Shown: one piece after another, positions 7,711 through 15,990 of the stretch
Layout of the letters: each line of letters starts with the position of its first letter
Position numbering within the stretch: position 1 is the stretch's first letter
Made by a program: the position numbers and the translations under genes
From: Bacteroidales bacterium
GTDB lineage: Bacteria > Bacteroidota > Bacteroidia > Bacteroidales > GCA-2748055
NCBI GenBank assembly: GCA_029938715.1
Contig: JAOZUK010000013.1
Span: forward strand, 1-55,055
Length of the DNA stretch: 55,055 nt
Direction of reading: 5' to 3'
The notes under the pieces: model-generated
Told to the model about the DNA's origin: nothing
The model's database searches: none
What the model saw: only the letters and a program-made list of their open reading frames with translations

Positions 7711-9426
7711 TTAATTTTCGATTTGTGGAGGTTTAATAGGCATGGAGTGAGCATTACCTGCATGATAGATCTTCGTCAATTCGTCGAATGCTGCTTTCAG
7801 TGTTTCTCCCTCAAGCTTCCCCTTACGCTCGAACATCTCTTTGTCAATGAGTGCCCGCAGGTAGAAGATTCGCCAGCGCCAACTTTTTTTGACTTCTTCC
7901 GTTAGTTTGCTCTCTGCATTAGAGACCAGATGAAAAGCGCGTACGGCATTCTCTGTAATACCAAAATCCCCATTATATCCACGAGCATGGTTTTGTTCGA
8001 AAATATGGACGACCTCCAGCATATCGTCGGCCACGTCGGGCGAAAACTCGAAGGAGATGTACTCTCTGACAATCTCCTCAGCCTTTCTATTGGGATTCCA
8101 GTAAAAGCCTGCAATTATCGCCTTATTGACATCCTCATATATGCCTTCTGAATAGGGTGCCCCACCTACTGCCTCATGTTTAATGCGGTCCCAAAGCTTT
8201 TGGAAATGTGCCGGTGCCGGGTTTGTGCCATAACCACCCCAGGGGTTCATGCCAAACATGCTGATCTCCGGAAAATTCACCAGAGGCAGTTGACCGGGGA
8301 TACCTTGCTCGAGCAGGTATTTTGGAAAGTAGTCGTCATGACCGTCTGCCATAATATAGTTAACCCAGCTATTGTCTTCTTCCAAACTTTTTTTAAGACC
8401 TACCCATTCACCGTCCGGATTGTTGTCGTCTTCATTCTCAAAGCACCAGGTTGACAATACGATCTTGCAATGTGGAAACATGGCCCGGACCTGTTTCGTC
8501 ACCTCTTTGGATATGTCTAAGTATCCTCTTGCGCCCCACGGCCAGCAATGTTCGCACGCACAACCTCCTTCGTCGTAGGGCCAGAGCGTAAAATAGTCCA
8601 GCCCGACGCTTTTGAATTCATTCAACAGCCCGTCATGCAGCTCCATGATCAGCTTGCAGGCCTGAGGTTTGTTGACACAGAGATTGGAACCAAAGTTCCC
8701 ACGACGATGCCCCGGGACTTCTACTCTCCTCAAATCCTCAGATGCGTTTTTGTATCCCTCACCCGGTACCTGCAGCAAACCGACCTGCAAACCACACTGT
8801 TTGGCGTGAGCAAGGACGGTCGTGAAACGTTTGAGCCATTCCTGGGCCCCCGGATCGGTCAGTCCGTCGAATTGCCAGGTAGGGTAATGCACTAAAATTG
8901 TATTGTATCCCCAGAGTCCAATGTCTTCTATATAATGCCTGACCTCCTCAATAGGAGCGGCTTCATAATAATTCATAAAATGGGTTGCCAGGTAGACTGC
9001 CCTGAATGTCCCATTTGGTGAGGATTCTCCACGCCACACACCGGGCGTAAATCCTCCCTGGTCATACCGGGCTGTTCGGAGAAATTTACCAATACCATAA
9101 AGAACTCCGCGTTCATTTCCACCTATTATCCTGACAGAGCCAGCTTTACCATCCTCAATCCGGAATCCCTCTTCTCCAGGACCCGATTCAATGGATAGCT
9201 GAATGTTGAGTTGCGATTTCGAGCTCTTATTTGTCTCAATTTTTGCATCACATCGCTGGGTTATCTGTCTTTCCAGTATACCCGAGATGTTCCTGAGTGC
9301 AGGACTACTTTCTTTTCCTATAACAACCCTTACGGATTCAAAGGTAATGGCAGTCTCTTCGAGATTTCCCTTCTGGCAAGAGCTTAAAAGAACTGCAAAA
9401 CAAGCAATAAAGGCTAATGATTTCAT
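7711..9426 (-). CDS. GH20/GH67-like exported glycosidase, lipoprotein
   Basis: A 571-residue predicted lipoprotein (MKSLAFIACFAVLLSSC). Residues of about 25-130 form a small alpha/beta domain of the type preceding GH20, GH67 and GH84 barrels (VRIIGGNERGVLYGIGKFLR). A TIM-barrel-like region follows (YYEAAPIEEVRHYIEDIGLWGYNTILVHY) with a Cys-rich acidic loop, LWPYDEGGCACEHCWPWG, at about residue 300, and WHDD-like acidic patches later. Hexosaminidase- and glucuronidase-type enzymes share this architecture, so the substrate could be a hexosamine or a uronic acid. I cannot place it in a single family. It leads the minus-strand run that continues with GH116, and a promoter-like pair lies just upstream (9445-9475). 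Confidence 0.65.
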   Translation of the reverse strand: MKSLAFIACFAVLLSSCQKGNLEETAITFESVRVVIGKESSPALRNISGILERQITQRCDAKIETNKSSKSQLNIQLSIESGPGEEGFRIEDGKAGSVRIIGGNERGVLYGIGKFLRTARYDQGGFTPGVWRGESSPNGTFRAVYLATHFMNYYEAAPIEEVRHYIEDIGLWGYNTILVHYPTWQFDGLTDPGAQEWLKRFTTVLAHAKQCGLQVGLLQVPGEGYKNASEDLRRVEVPGHRRGNFGSNLCVNKPQACKLIMELHDGLLNEFKSVGLDYFTLWPYDEGGCACEHCWPWGARGYLDISKEVTKQVRAMFPHCKIVLSTWCFENEDDNNPDGEWVGLKKSLEEDNSWVNYIMADGHDDYFPKYLLEQGIPGQLPLVNFPEISMFGMNPWGGYGTNPAPAHFQKLWDRIKHEAVGGAPYSEGIYEDVNKAIIAGFYWNPNRKAEEIVREYISFEFSPDVADDMLEVVHIFEQNHARGYNGDFGITENAVRAFHLVSNAESKLTEEVKKSWRWRIFYLRALIDKEMFERKGKLEGETLKAAFDELTKIYHAGNAHSMPIKPPQIEN

Positions 9427-9444
9427 AGAGATAGTGTACACACA

Positions 9445-9475
9445 CAAAATAGATGATATAATTAGTCAGCGCAAT
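9445..9475 (-). promoter_or_regulatory. Bacteroidota-type promoter for the 7711-9426 gene
   Basis: On the minus strand an ATTG (9475-9472) is followed after 20 bases by TATTTTG (9451-9445), close to the TTTG-N19-21-TAnnTTTG pattern of the primary sigma factor of Bacteroidota. The gene starts about 20 bases further. The -7 element is one base short of consensus. No equally good pair was found for the divergent plus-strand operon beginning at 9603. Confidence 0.35.
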
Positions 9476-9602
9476 GGATAAAATGGCTCATCCTTTGCAT
9501 ATTTTGCACCTGTAAAGGGAGGTAATTGTGTCGTAATTGCCCTCGATTAGGAGGAAGCAGCCAAGATTGGGACAATACAAGAAAAGACAATAACTTTAAC
9601 TT

Positions 9603-10385
9603 ATGGAAAACAAAAGTTTTGATCTATCAGGAAAACAGGCAATCGTTACCGGGGGAGGAAGCGGTATTGGCAAAGCCATAGCAATTGCCCTGGCTGGCCA
9701 GGGGGCAGAAGTGTGCATTCTGGATTTGAATATTGAAAATGGCCAGCATGTTGCAGATACTATTGTAGCTTCTGGTGGAAAGGCTGTTTGCATCGCTTGT
9801 GATGTGTCGGATTTTGAAAGTGTAAATGGTGCCTTCCATACAGCGACTGAAGGTAAACGTTTGGATATACTGGTCAATAATGCAGGAATTGCCCATATTG
9901 GAAGTGTTGGTAATACATCGCCCGATGATTTTGATACCATCTATGGCGTAAATGTGAAAGGGGTTTTTCATTGTCTTAAAGCGGGTGTGGAGAGGATGAA
10001 ATCAAGTGGTGGAGCAATCATTAATATATCTTCCATTGCTGCACATGTAGGATTGTCCGACCGGTTTGCTTATTCCATGAGCAAAGGGGCCGTACATAGC
10101 ATGACCCTATCGGTGGCCAAAGACTATCTTTCGGATAAGATAAGGTGTAACTCTATCGCCCCGGGAAGAGTTCATACCCCGTTCGTAGATGGGTTTTTAG
10201 CTAACAACTACCCTGGGAAAGAGGAGGAGATGTTTGAGGCATTATCCAAAACCCAACCCATCGGAAGGATGGGAAAACCAGAAGAAATTGGGTCATTGGC
10301 GCTCTACCTCTGCTCTGATGAGGCCTCTTTCATAACAGGTAGCTGCATCTCTATTGATGGGGGATTTATTACCTTGAATACCTAG
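9603..10385 (+). CDS. SDR dehydrogenase, probable 2-keto-3-deoxy-L-rhamnonate/fuconate 4-dehydrogenase
   Basis: A 260-residue cytoplasmic short-chain dehydrogenase with all marks of the classical group: the nucleotide loop TGGGSGIGKA, NNAGIA, the active-site serine in NISSIAA and the YSMSK catalytic pair, ending in the usual GGF motif. The next gene encodes a fumarylacetoacetate-hydrolase-family protein. That pairing is known from the non-phosphorylative L-rhamnose and L-fucose routes, where the SDR oxidises the 2-keto-3-deoxy acid at C4 with NAD and the hydrolase splits the 2,4-diketo product to pyruvate and L-lactate. The nearby L-rhamnonate dehydratase makes rhamnonate the likely substrate. 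Substrate is inferred from context; the SDR family is certain. Confidence 0.8.
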   Translation: MENKSFDLSGKQAIVTGGGSGIGKAIAIALAGQGAEVCILDLNIENGQHVADTIVASGGKAVCIACDVSDFESVNGAFHTATEGKRLDILVNNAGIAHIGSVGNTSPDDFDTIYGVNVKGVFHCLKAGVERMKSSGGAIINISSIAAHVGLSDRFAYSMSKGAVHSMTLSVAKDYLSDKIRCNSIAPGRVHTPFVDGFLANNYPGKEEEMFEALSKTQPIGRMGKPEEIGSLALYLCSDEASFITGSCISIDGGFITLNT

Positions 10386-10403
10386 AAATAAAATATTGGC
10401 GAT

Positions 10404-11255
10404 ATGAAATTAATCAGATTCGGTACACCCGGAAATGAAAAACCAGGCCTGGAAGTGAAAGGTATCCGTTATGATGTAAGTCACCTGGTGGAAGATTACA
10501 CGGAAGATTTCTTCGCAAATGATGGAATAAATAAGCTAAAAAAGGAATTTGATCCGAAAACATCAGCCCTTGTTGGTCCTGGAATTAGATTGGGAGTACC
10601 CGTAAAAAAACCCGGCAAGATTATTTGTATCGGTCTGAATTATCTCAATCATGCAAAAGAGAGCGGAATGGGCATACCCCGGGAGCCGGTGGTGTTTTTT
10701 AAGGCTACCTCGTCACTTACCGGACCGAATGATCATATTATCATGCCAAAGAACAGCAAGAAAACAGACTGGGAAGTAGAGTTGGCAGTGGTGATAGGCA
10801 AGCGGGCAAATTATATAAACAAAGAAGAGGCCCTGGATTTCGTTGCCGGATATGTATTGCACAATGATGTAAGTGAGCGGGAGTTTCAACTGGAGAAAGG
10901 CGGGCAATGGGTGAAAGGGAAAAGTTGCGATACATTCGCTCCTATTGGACCCTACCTGGTTACAAGGGATGAAATTGCAGATCCAAATAGTCTGAGATTG
11001 TGGTTGTCTCTGAATGGCAAAAGGGTACAGGATGGAAATACAAACGATTTTATTTTTAATGTCCAGGAAGTCATCTCCTACCTCTCTCAGTTTATGAGCC
11101 TGATGCCAGGGGATATAATTTCTACAGGAACACCAGAGGGAGTAGGGCTTGGATTTGATCCTCCTGTCTACCTGAAGGACGGAGATGAAATCGAATTGGG
11201 AATTGATGGTCTTGGGACCGCAAAACAAATTGTCAAAGCCTGGAGCAATGAATAA
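10404..11255 (+). CDS. FAH-family hydrolase, probable 2,4-diketo-3-deoxy-L-rhamnonate/fuconate hydrolase
   Basis: A 283-residue member of the fumarylacetoacetate hydrolase family. Metal-binding acidic residues are visible in DWEVELAVVIGKRA and HNDVSERE, and the product-side loop STGTPEGVGLG is conserved. Start KLIRFGTPGNEKPGLE and the KIICIGLNYLNHAKE block are typical of the sugar-acid branch often annotated as ureidoglycolate lyase. Following the SDR by 18 bases, it is expected to cleave the 2,4-diketo-3-deoxy acid into pyruvate and L-lactate in the cytoplasm. The 3' end overlaps the start of the transporter gene by eight bases, implying translational coupling. Confidence 0.85.
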   Translation: MKLIRFGTPGNEKPGLEVKGIRYDVSHLVEDYTEDFFANDGINKLKKEFDPKTSALVGPGIRLGVPVKKPGKIICIGLNYLNHAKESGMGIPREPVVFFKATSSLTGPNDHIIMPKNSKKTDWEVELAVVIGKRANYINKEEALDFVAGYVLHNDVSEREFQLEKGGQWVKGKSCDTFAPIGPYLVTRDEIADPNSLRLWLSLNGKRVQDGNTNDFIFNVQEVISYLSQFMSLMPGDIISTGTPEGVGLGFDPPVYLKDGDEIELGIDGLGTAKQIVKAWSNE

Positions 11256-12522
11256 TCCAGAAAAAAAATCCATTCCAAAGAGAATATGGTATATGATGCT
11301 TGCTGTGGGACCGGGTATCTTCGCCATTGGTTATACCATAGGGACAGGCAGTGTCACCTCCATGGCAAAAGCGGGCAGTGAATTCGGGACGCAGCTAATG
11401 TGGGTGCTTGCCCTGAGTGTTCTCTTCTCGTGGGTCATGATGGAAGCCTACGGCCGTTATGCAGTGGTGACGGGAGGAACAGGCATGCACAGCATCAGGG
11501 GCAAGATCAAATACGGTGGTGCCCTGGCGATTGCCATAATTGCAGGCTGTGTGATGGCCCAATGGACCTGTCTGTCAGGGATCATTGGACTCACCTCCAA
11601 TGCCATCTATGAATTGATCCACATTTTTTTCCCGGGAACCTCTCCAACCAATTACTGGGCTGTATTGGGCATCGCCATTTTTATGACGATTATACTGTAT
11701 GGAATTCTGCTATTGGGTGACTATTCATTATTTGAAAAAATCCTCGTAATATTTGTGACAATCATGGGTGTATCCTTCATTATCTCCATGTTTATTGTAC
11801 TCCCGGCACCAGGTGAGATACTCAGGGGATTTGTTCCCTCCATTCCCCAGGTGCCTGGTGGAAAGCTCATGGTTGCCGCATTTGTAGGCACCACCATGGC
11901 AGCTCCGGTGTTTGTTACCAGGCCCTTATTTATTAAAGGGAAGGGATGGGGAAAAGAGAACACAAAGGAACAATCCAGAGATGCTATCGTTGCAGCAATC
12001 CTGATGTTTGTGGTCAGCGGATCGATTATAGTAGTTGCCACCGGTGCCCTTTTTCACGAGGGGAAGGCGATCAACAAGGTACTCGACATGGTTTATACCC
12101 TGGAGCCTGTTGCAGGTAAATTTGCGGTTGCCATTTTTATGGTAGGTACACTTAGTGCGGGGATATCCTCCATCTTTCCCATACTGATGGTTGCCCCTCT
12201 GTTAATAGCCGATTATCGCAAAGGTGAGCTTGATACCAAATCCACCCAATTCAAGGTTATCACCGGTATAGCAGCTCTGATCGGTCTGACTGTCCCCATA
12301 CTCGGTTCAAATCCAATTATTGCTCAAATAACCACCCAGGTTTCCGGTGTATTCGTACTCCCACTGGCCATTGTGGGCATAGCCATCCTGGTCAACCGAA
12401 AAGAGATGGGCAGACATCGGGCAGGCATCGCTTTGAACAGTGGTATGATAGCTGCCTTTCTGTTTGCCTGTTTTATGGTTTATACAGGGATTAATGCATT
12501 GATTGATTTGTTTGGAAATTAA
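11248..12522 (+). CDS. Nramp-like transporter lacking the canonical metal-site residues
   Basis: A 424-residue integral membrane protein with about eleven hydrophobic segments and the Nramp/APC-fold opening GPGIFAIGYTIGTGSV. True Nramp manganese/iron carriers have DPGN in the first helix and MPH in the sixth. Here the first site reads TIGTGSV and the second TTMAAPVFV, so the Asp, Asn and Met that bind the metal ion are all replaced. Fold is Nramp-like but divalent metal transport is doubtful. Sitting between the diketo-acid hydrolase and a 2-keto-3-deoxy acid aldolase gene, it more likely moves a sugar acid, a small carboxylate or the sugar. The ATG at 11248 is chosen because it overlaps the preceding stop by eight bases; an upstream in-frame start would lie deep in the hydrolase gene. 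Confidence 0.75.
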   Translation: MNNPEKKSIPKRIWYMMLAVGPGIFAIGYTIGTGSVTSMAKAGSEFGTQLMWVLALSVLFSWVMMEAYGRYAVVTGGTGMHSIRGKIKYGGALAIAIIAGCVMAQWTCLSGIIGLTSNAIYELIHIFFPGTSPTNYWAVLGIAIFMTIILYGILLLGDYSLFEKILVIFVTIMGVSFIISMFIVLPAPGEILRGFVPSIPQVPGGKLMVAAFVGTTMAAPVFVTRPLFIKGKGWGKENTKEQSRDAIVAAILMFVVSGSIIVVATGALFHEGKAINKVLDMVYTLEPVAGKFAVAIFMVGTLSAGISSIFPILMVAPLLIADYRKGELDTKSTQFKVITGIAALIGLTVPILGSNPIIAQITTQVSGVFVLPLAIVGIAILVNRKEMGRHRAGIALNSGMIAAFLFACFMVYTGINALIDLFGN

Positions 12523-12529
12523 AATAGAA

Positions 12530-13294
12530 ATGAAGATGATTCAAGAATTCAAAAAGAGATTACGCGATGGTGAAACGGTATTCGGACCATTTATGAAAAC
12601 TTCCGATGCTGCCTTTGTGGAAATTGCCGGTCATGCAGGATTTGATTTTGTGATCCTGGATATGGAACATGCCCCCTTTACTTATTCAAATCTACAGAAC
12701 CTGGTCATGGCTGCTGAATTATCCGGGACCCTGCCCATTATCCGGGCTCAGAATTCCAGTGATATTTTTATTTCAAAGGCCCTGGATTTAGGTGCATTGG
12801 GCGTTCAGATCCCCCATATTACAAATGCAGATGAGGCAAAAGCATGTATTTCTGCTGCAAAATTTCACCCTGAAGGGCAGAGAGGAATGGACCCTTTCGT
12901 AAGGGCCGCCTCCTACTCATCCATTCCGGCTGCTAAATATTTTTCCCAGGCCAATGAAGCCCTGATTATTATACAACTGGAGGGCAAGGAGGCCATAGAT
13001 AATCTGGAGGAGATCTTGAATGTGGATGGTATTGACATTCTCTTCATCGGACCCTATGACCTTTCTCAGTCCATGGGTGTACCGGGACAGGTGGATCATC
13101 CCATCGTTGTTAAGCATATGGAATCAATCGTAAACCGGGCGAGGGAACGAGGAATTGTGGTCGGCACTTTTACCGATACCCTTGAATCAGCCCGGATGTG
13201 GAGAGATGCCGGAATCCAGTATATCTCCCACGCCGTGGATGTGGCCATATTCACCAATGCATGCAAGGACCTTTTAAAGCAATTACACCTCTAA
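12530..13294 (+). CDS. HpcH/HpaI-family aldolase, probable 2-keto-3-deoxy-L-rhamnonate aldolase (RhmA-like)
   Basis: A 254-residue class II aldolase of the HpcH/HpaI family. Recognisable blocks are VILDMEHAPF (base histidine), IIRAQ (arginine), GALGVQIPHI, IIQLEGKEAI (metal Glu) and LFIGPYDLSQSMG (metal Asp). The family includes RhmA (YfaU), which splits 2-keto-3-deoxy-L-rhamnonate to pyruvate and L-lactaldehyde using Mg or Ni/Co. The L-rhamnonate dehydratase gene lies just downstream on the other strand, which supports that substrate. It follows the transporter by seven bases. Its 3' end overlaps the convergent dehydratase gene by 12 bases. Other 2-keto-3-deoxy acids cannot be ruled out. Confidence 0.8.
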   Translation: MKMIQEFKKRLRDGETVFGPFMKTSDAAFVEIAGHAGFDFVILDMEHAPFTYSNLQNLVMAAELSGTLPIIRAQNSSDIFISKALDLGALGVQIPHITNADEAKACISAAKFHPEGQRGMDPFVRAASYSSIPAAKYFSQANEALIIIQLEGKEAIDNLEEILNVDGIDILFIGPYDLSQSMGVPGQVDHPIVVKHMESIVNRARERGIVVGTFTDTLESARMWRDAGIQYISHAVDVAIFTNACKDLLKQLHL

Positions 13295-14566
13295 TTCATA
13301 GCCAAATCCAGGGCGATCCTGGGGAACCATATATATACCTTCCGGTCCTCTTGTAATTCCATTCTCTTCGGCGTACATTTCATACACCTCTTTTGGTCCT
13401 CCGGGGGCAGGCATAAACATTTCGCACCATGGACTATTGTTAGTAGCCATGATATAATGTGGAGCACCACCTCTCCATCCTCCATGGGGAATTACCGGTA
13501 TGCCGTGTGCTGCAGCCATGGCTCCGATTCTTCGTAGTTCAGTGAGTCCGCCACACCAATTCATATCGGGCTGCCAGATCTTGGCGCCATCGTAATCAAG
13601 CAATAATTGAAAACCATATCGGGTGTATTCATGCTCGCCGGTTACAATTCTTGTGGATGTGATCTGCTTATTCAAACGACCGAATCCCGCATATTCATCA
13701 GGTGGCAGGCACTCTTCCATCCAGTATACCCTGTAGGGTTCAAGCATTTTGGCAAATTCGATGGTATAATCTTCTGTGAAAGCCATCCAGCAATCCAGCA
13801 TAATCTCGCCATCCGGACCTAAGAGTTTTCTTGCCCTATCCACCAGTTCGACATTTTTTCTCATGCCTTCCCTTCCATCAGCGGGACCATACGGTACGGC
13901 AAGTTTTAATTTTGTGTATCCAAATTCGACGTGTTGTTCAAGATCATTTCCTGTACAATAGGCAGGAATCCGCTCCTTGGTCTTGCCACCCAGCAACTGG
14001 TAGACAGGAACTTCCAGTGCCTTTCCGATAATATCCCAAAGTGCATTGTCAACAGCACTAATCGCATTAATGACCAATCCTTTTCTTCCGTAATAGAGGG
14101 TGGACCGCCACATGATGTCCCAGAGCCGTTCCACGTTAAAGGGATCTTCACCCATCAGCAATTTAGTCAGGTGGTTTTCAATCACAAATCCGCCGCCTGG
14201 TCCTCCATATCCGATGCCCGAAATACCTTTGTCGGTTGTGATTTGCACCGTGGAAGGACCCAGATCACCTGATAGGAACAATGCCCTGTAGGCTTTATAT
14301 TCCGGGTAAATGGACATGGGATTGGCAATTTCCGCCTTCATTGACCAGGATCCCTCACTGGGCTTGTATTCTGGCCAGGGTTTTTTCCGCCTGGGTGTAA
14401 CCATCTTCACCTCAGTTATTTTCAACTTGCTTTTCAATTCCTGAAAGGGCAAGGGCGGAAGGTTAATTTCAGTAGACCTGGGCGTTACCGCATTCAATTG
14501 ACTAAAAGGCAATCCCAGCGCGGGAGCTGATAGTGCACCGACCTTAATAAATTTGCGACGTTCCAT
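13283..14566 (-). CDS. rhmD: L-rhamnonate dehydratase-like enolase-superfamily protein with Tat-type signal
   Basis: A 427-residue enolase-superfamily dehydratase. Blocks shared with E. coli RhmD by eye include ANPMS-YPEY, TLYYGRKGLV, ALWDIIGKALEVPVYQLLGG, LDCWMA, MEECLPPDEYAGF, TGEHEYTRYG, WCGGLTELRRI and the PHGG loop; these hold the metal-binding acids and the catalytic histidine. The reaction is L-rhamnonate to 2-keto-3-deoxy-L-rhamnonate plus water, feeding the aldolase and SDR/FAH genes that face it. Unusually, the N terminus MERRKFIKVGALSAPALG is a twin-arginine-type signal, suggesting export or a vestigial leader. A good promoter pair lies upstream at 14592-14623. A related sugar-acid substrate remains possible. 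Confidence 0.8.
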   Translation of the reverse strand: MERRKFIKVGALSAPALGLPFSQLNAVTPRSTEINLPPLPFQELKSKLKITEVKMVTPRRKKPWPEYKPSEGSWSMKAEIANPMSIYPEYKAYRALFLSGDLGPSTVQITTDKGISGIGYGGPGGGFVIENHLTKLLMGEDPFNVERLWDIMWRSTLYYGRKGLVINAISAVDNALWDIIGKALEVPVYQLLGGKTKERIPAYCTGNDLEQHVEFGYTKLKLAVPYGPADGREGMRKNVELVDRARKLLGPDGEIMLDCWMAFTEDYTIEFAKMLEPYRVYWMEECLPPDEYAGFGRLNKQITSTRIVTGEHEYTRYGFQLLLDYDGAKIWQPDMNWCGGLTELRRIGAMAAAHGIPVIPHGGWRGGAPHYIMATNNSPWCEMFMPAPGGPKEVYEMYAEENGITRGPEGIYMVPQDRPGFGYELEV

Positions 14567-14591
14567 AAGATTTGCTATAAATATTTATGAA

Positions 14592-14623
14592 CCAATTTAG
14601 AACTTGTAGGTTAGAATGTCAAA
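14592..14623 (-). promoter_or_regulatory. Bacteroidota-type promoter for the rhamnonate dehydratase gene
   Basis: On the minus strand, TTTG (14623-14620) is followed after exactly 20 bases by TAAATTGG (14599-14592), a close fit to TTTG-N19-21-TAnnTTTG. Transcription would start near 14586 and leave a leader of about 20 bases before the ATG at 14566. This suggests the dehydratase can be transcribed on its own rather than only from the upstream glycosidase gene. Confidence 0.5.
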
Positions 14624-14687
14624 TTATTAGCTTTGCCTAAAAAGCCATGGATACCTCAGTACTACCAGTGAGCAGACCTATTATTGG

Positions 14688-15959
14688 CTATTTGATCTCC
14701 TGCCGCATGTACCTGATCTCATCGTAGAACCAATTGTAATCGCCCTCCTTGAAGAAGGGATATTTTCCCTCTTCCCATCTCCATCCCACCTGGATGGTAT
14801 AGAACAGGTAAAGCCACTGCTTTCCTTCACGCTCACAAACCAGTGCCTGCGGTACATGGTTGGCATCGATACCCGGATCGGGATCGATGTAGTACTGCTT
14901 TTTCCAGGTCAGGCCATCCGTCGACGTGGCCATTTTCAACTGTCTGAGTTGCCATCCGCTTACCTCCTGTCCTTCAGGAGCTTTAGCTTTGGTGTAACCC
15001 GGTGCGTCGGAGAAGCTCACATAACAGTCACCCACCTTGACGATCTCAGGATTGGGCCAGCCTGTCAAAAGAGGCTCATCGGGAGAATGAACAAAGGTGA
15101 ACTCACTGGTGCGAAAGTCCCCGGTATTTTCGGCCAGGCCCACAATGCTTCCCATTCCTTTTCCCATGTTCCTGTAATCAAAATAGAGTTTCCATTTGTC
15201 CCCTTCCTCATCCCACAACAGGCAGGGACGGTGGAAATCACCAACCCGGTCAGGAGCAGGATCGGGTGGGTACTTTGTGTCAGATTTTCCAAGCATCAGG
15301 GGTTTTTCCGTCTTGGTCCAGTTGATCCCGTTTTTTGAAGTAGCACCCATCACACACTGGATCATCTTTGCCGGGTAGCCCTCTATTTCCATGTTTGAGA
15401 AAGTAGGAGGGAGGATGGGTTTGTCACTGTCCGGATCGGTAAAGGCAAAGGAGGTGGCACTGTATGCCATGTAGTATACTCCGTCCTTATACACTATAGA
15501 AGGATCACCCGTGTGGAAAGTCTCATAATAGTCCTCCGGGTCGGGGGAGGAGTAGAGCACGGAGAACCATTTGCTGTTCACGCCTTCCGCATCCCAGGTT
15601 CCGTCTTGGCAATAGACCTCCCAGGTGTCGAGATCACTGCCCCTTGCAAAATAGATGGCATCCGCACCGGCCTGTCCGGGATTGGCAATTTCACTCACCC
15701 ACCCAAAAAACCACATGCGATAGGGGAATTCTTCATCGGGAACCTCTATTACGCAGGGCTGGTAGGCATGCATAAATCCCTTGAAGGCAGGCTGTTGAAA
15801 TCTTTCCCAGCCCTCCAGAGGAAATTCCGAACAAGTTTCAGTGCTTTGGGTTGTATCCTGGTTGCCGGAATTGCCGCGATTGGTTCCGCATTGTGTAATT
15901 GAAAGTGTGAGACTCAGGATCATGAGCAGGGAAGTCAGTGGCAGTTTCTTGGTTTTCAT
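14688..15959 (-). CDS. Five-bladed beta-propeller glycosidase-like lipoprotein (GH43/GH32-like fold)
   Basis: A 423-residue lipoprotein (lipobox SITQC near residue 24). Repeated blade signatures are visible: MWFFGWVSE, SIVYKDGVYYMAYSATSF, GATSKNGINWTKTEKPL, HRPCLLWDEEGDKWKLYFDY, NPEIVKVGDCYVSFSDAP and ATSTDGLTWKKQ. Such alternating display-and-dating motifs are typical of GH32, GH43, GH117 and GH130 propellers. Catalytic acids cannot be placed with confidence, so arabinanase, galactosidase or phosphorylase activity cannot be chosen. The ATG at 15959 is preferred because it places the signal peptide at the terminus. It lies downstream of an SDR and an isomerase-like gene in a minus-strand operon with a rhamnosidase. 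Confidence 0.6.
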   Translation of the reverse strand: MKTKKLPLTSLLMILSLTLSITQCGTNRGNSGNQDTTQSTETCSEFPLEGWERFQQPAFKGFMHAYQPCVIEVPDEEFPYRMWFFGWVSEIANPGQAGADAIYFARGSDLDTWEVYCQDGTWDAEGVNSKWFSVLYSSPDPEDYYETFHTGDPSIVYKDGVYYMAYSATSFAFTDPDSDKPILPPTFSNMEIEGYPAKMIQCVMGATSKNGINWTKTEKPLMLGKSDTKYPPDPAPDRVGDFHRPCLLWDEEGDKWKLYFDYRNMGKGMGSIVGLAENTGDFRTSEFTFVHSPDEPLLTGWPNPEIVKVGDCYVSFSDAPGYTKAKAPEGQEVSGWQLRQLKMATSTDGLTWKKQYYIDPDPGIDANHVPQALVCEREGKQWLYLFYTIQVGWRWEEGKYPFFKEGDYNWFYDEIRYMRQEIK

Positions 15960-15990
15960 GGTACCTCTATTTTGTGTTAAATTAATATAC

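Noticed and set aside
10713-11327. 204-codon minus-strand frame
   Set aside because: It lies opposite the FAH-family hydrolase and shows no recognisable protein features.
11248-12522. Manganese transporter MntH
   Set aside because: The DPGN and MPH metal-binding motifs are absent, and the neighbours are sugar-acid enzymes.
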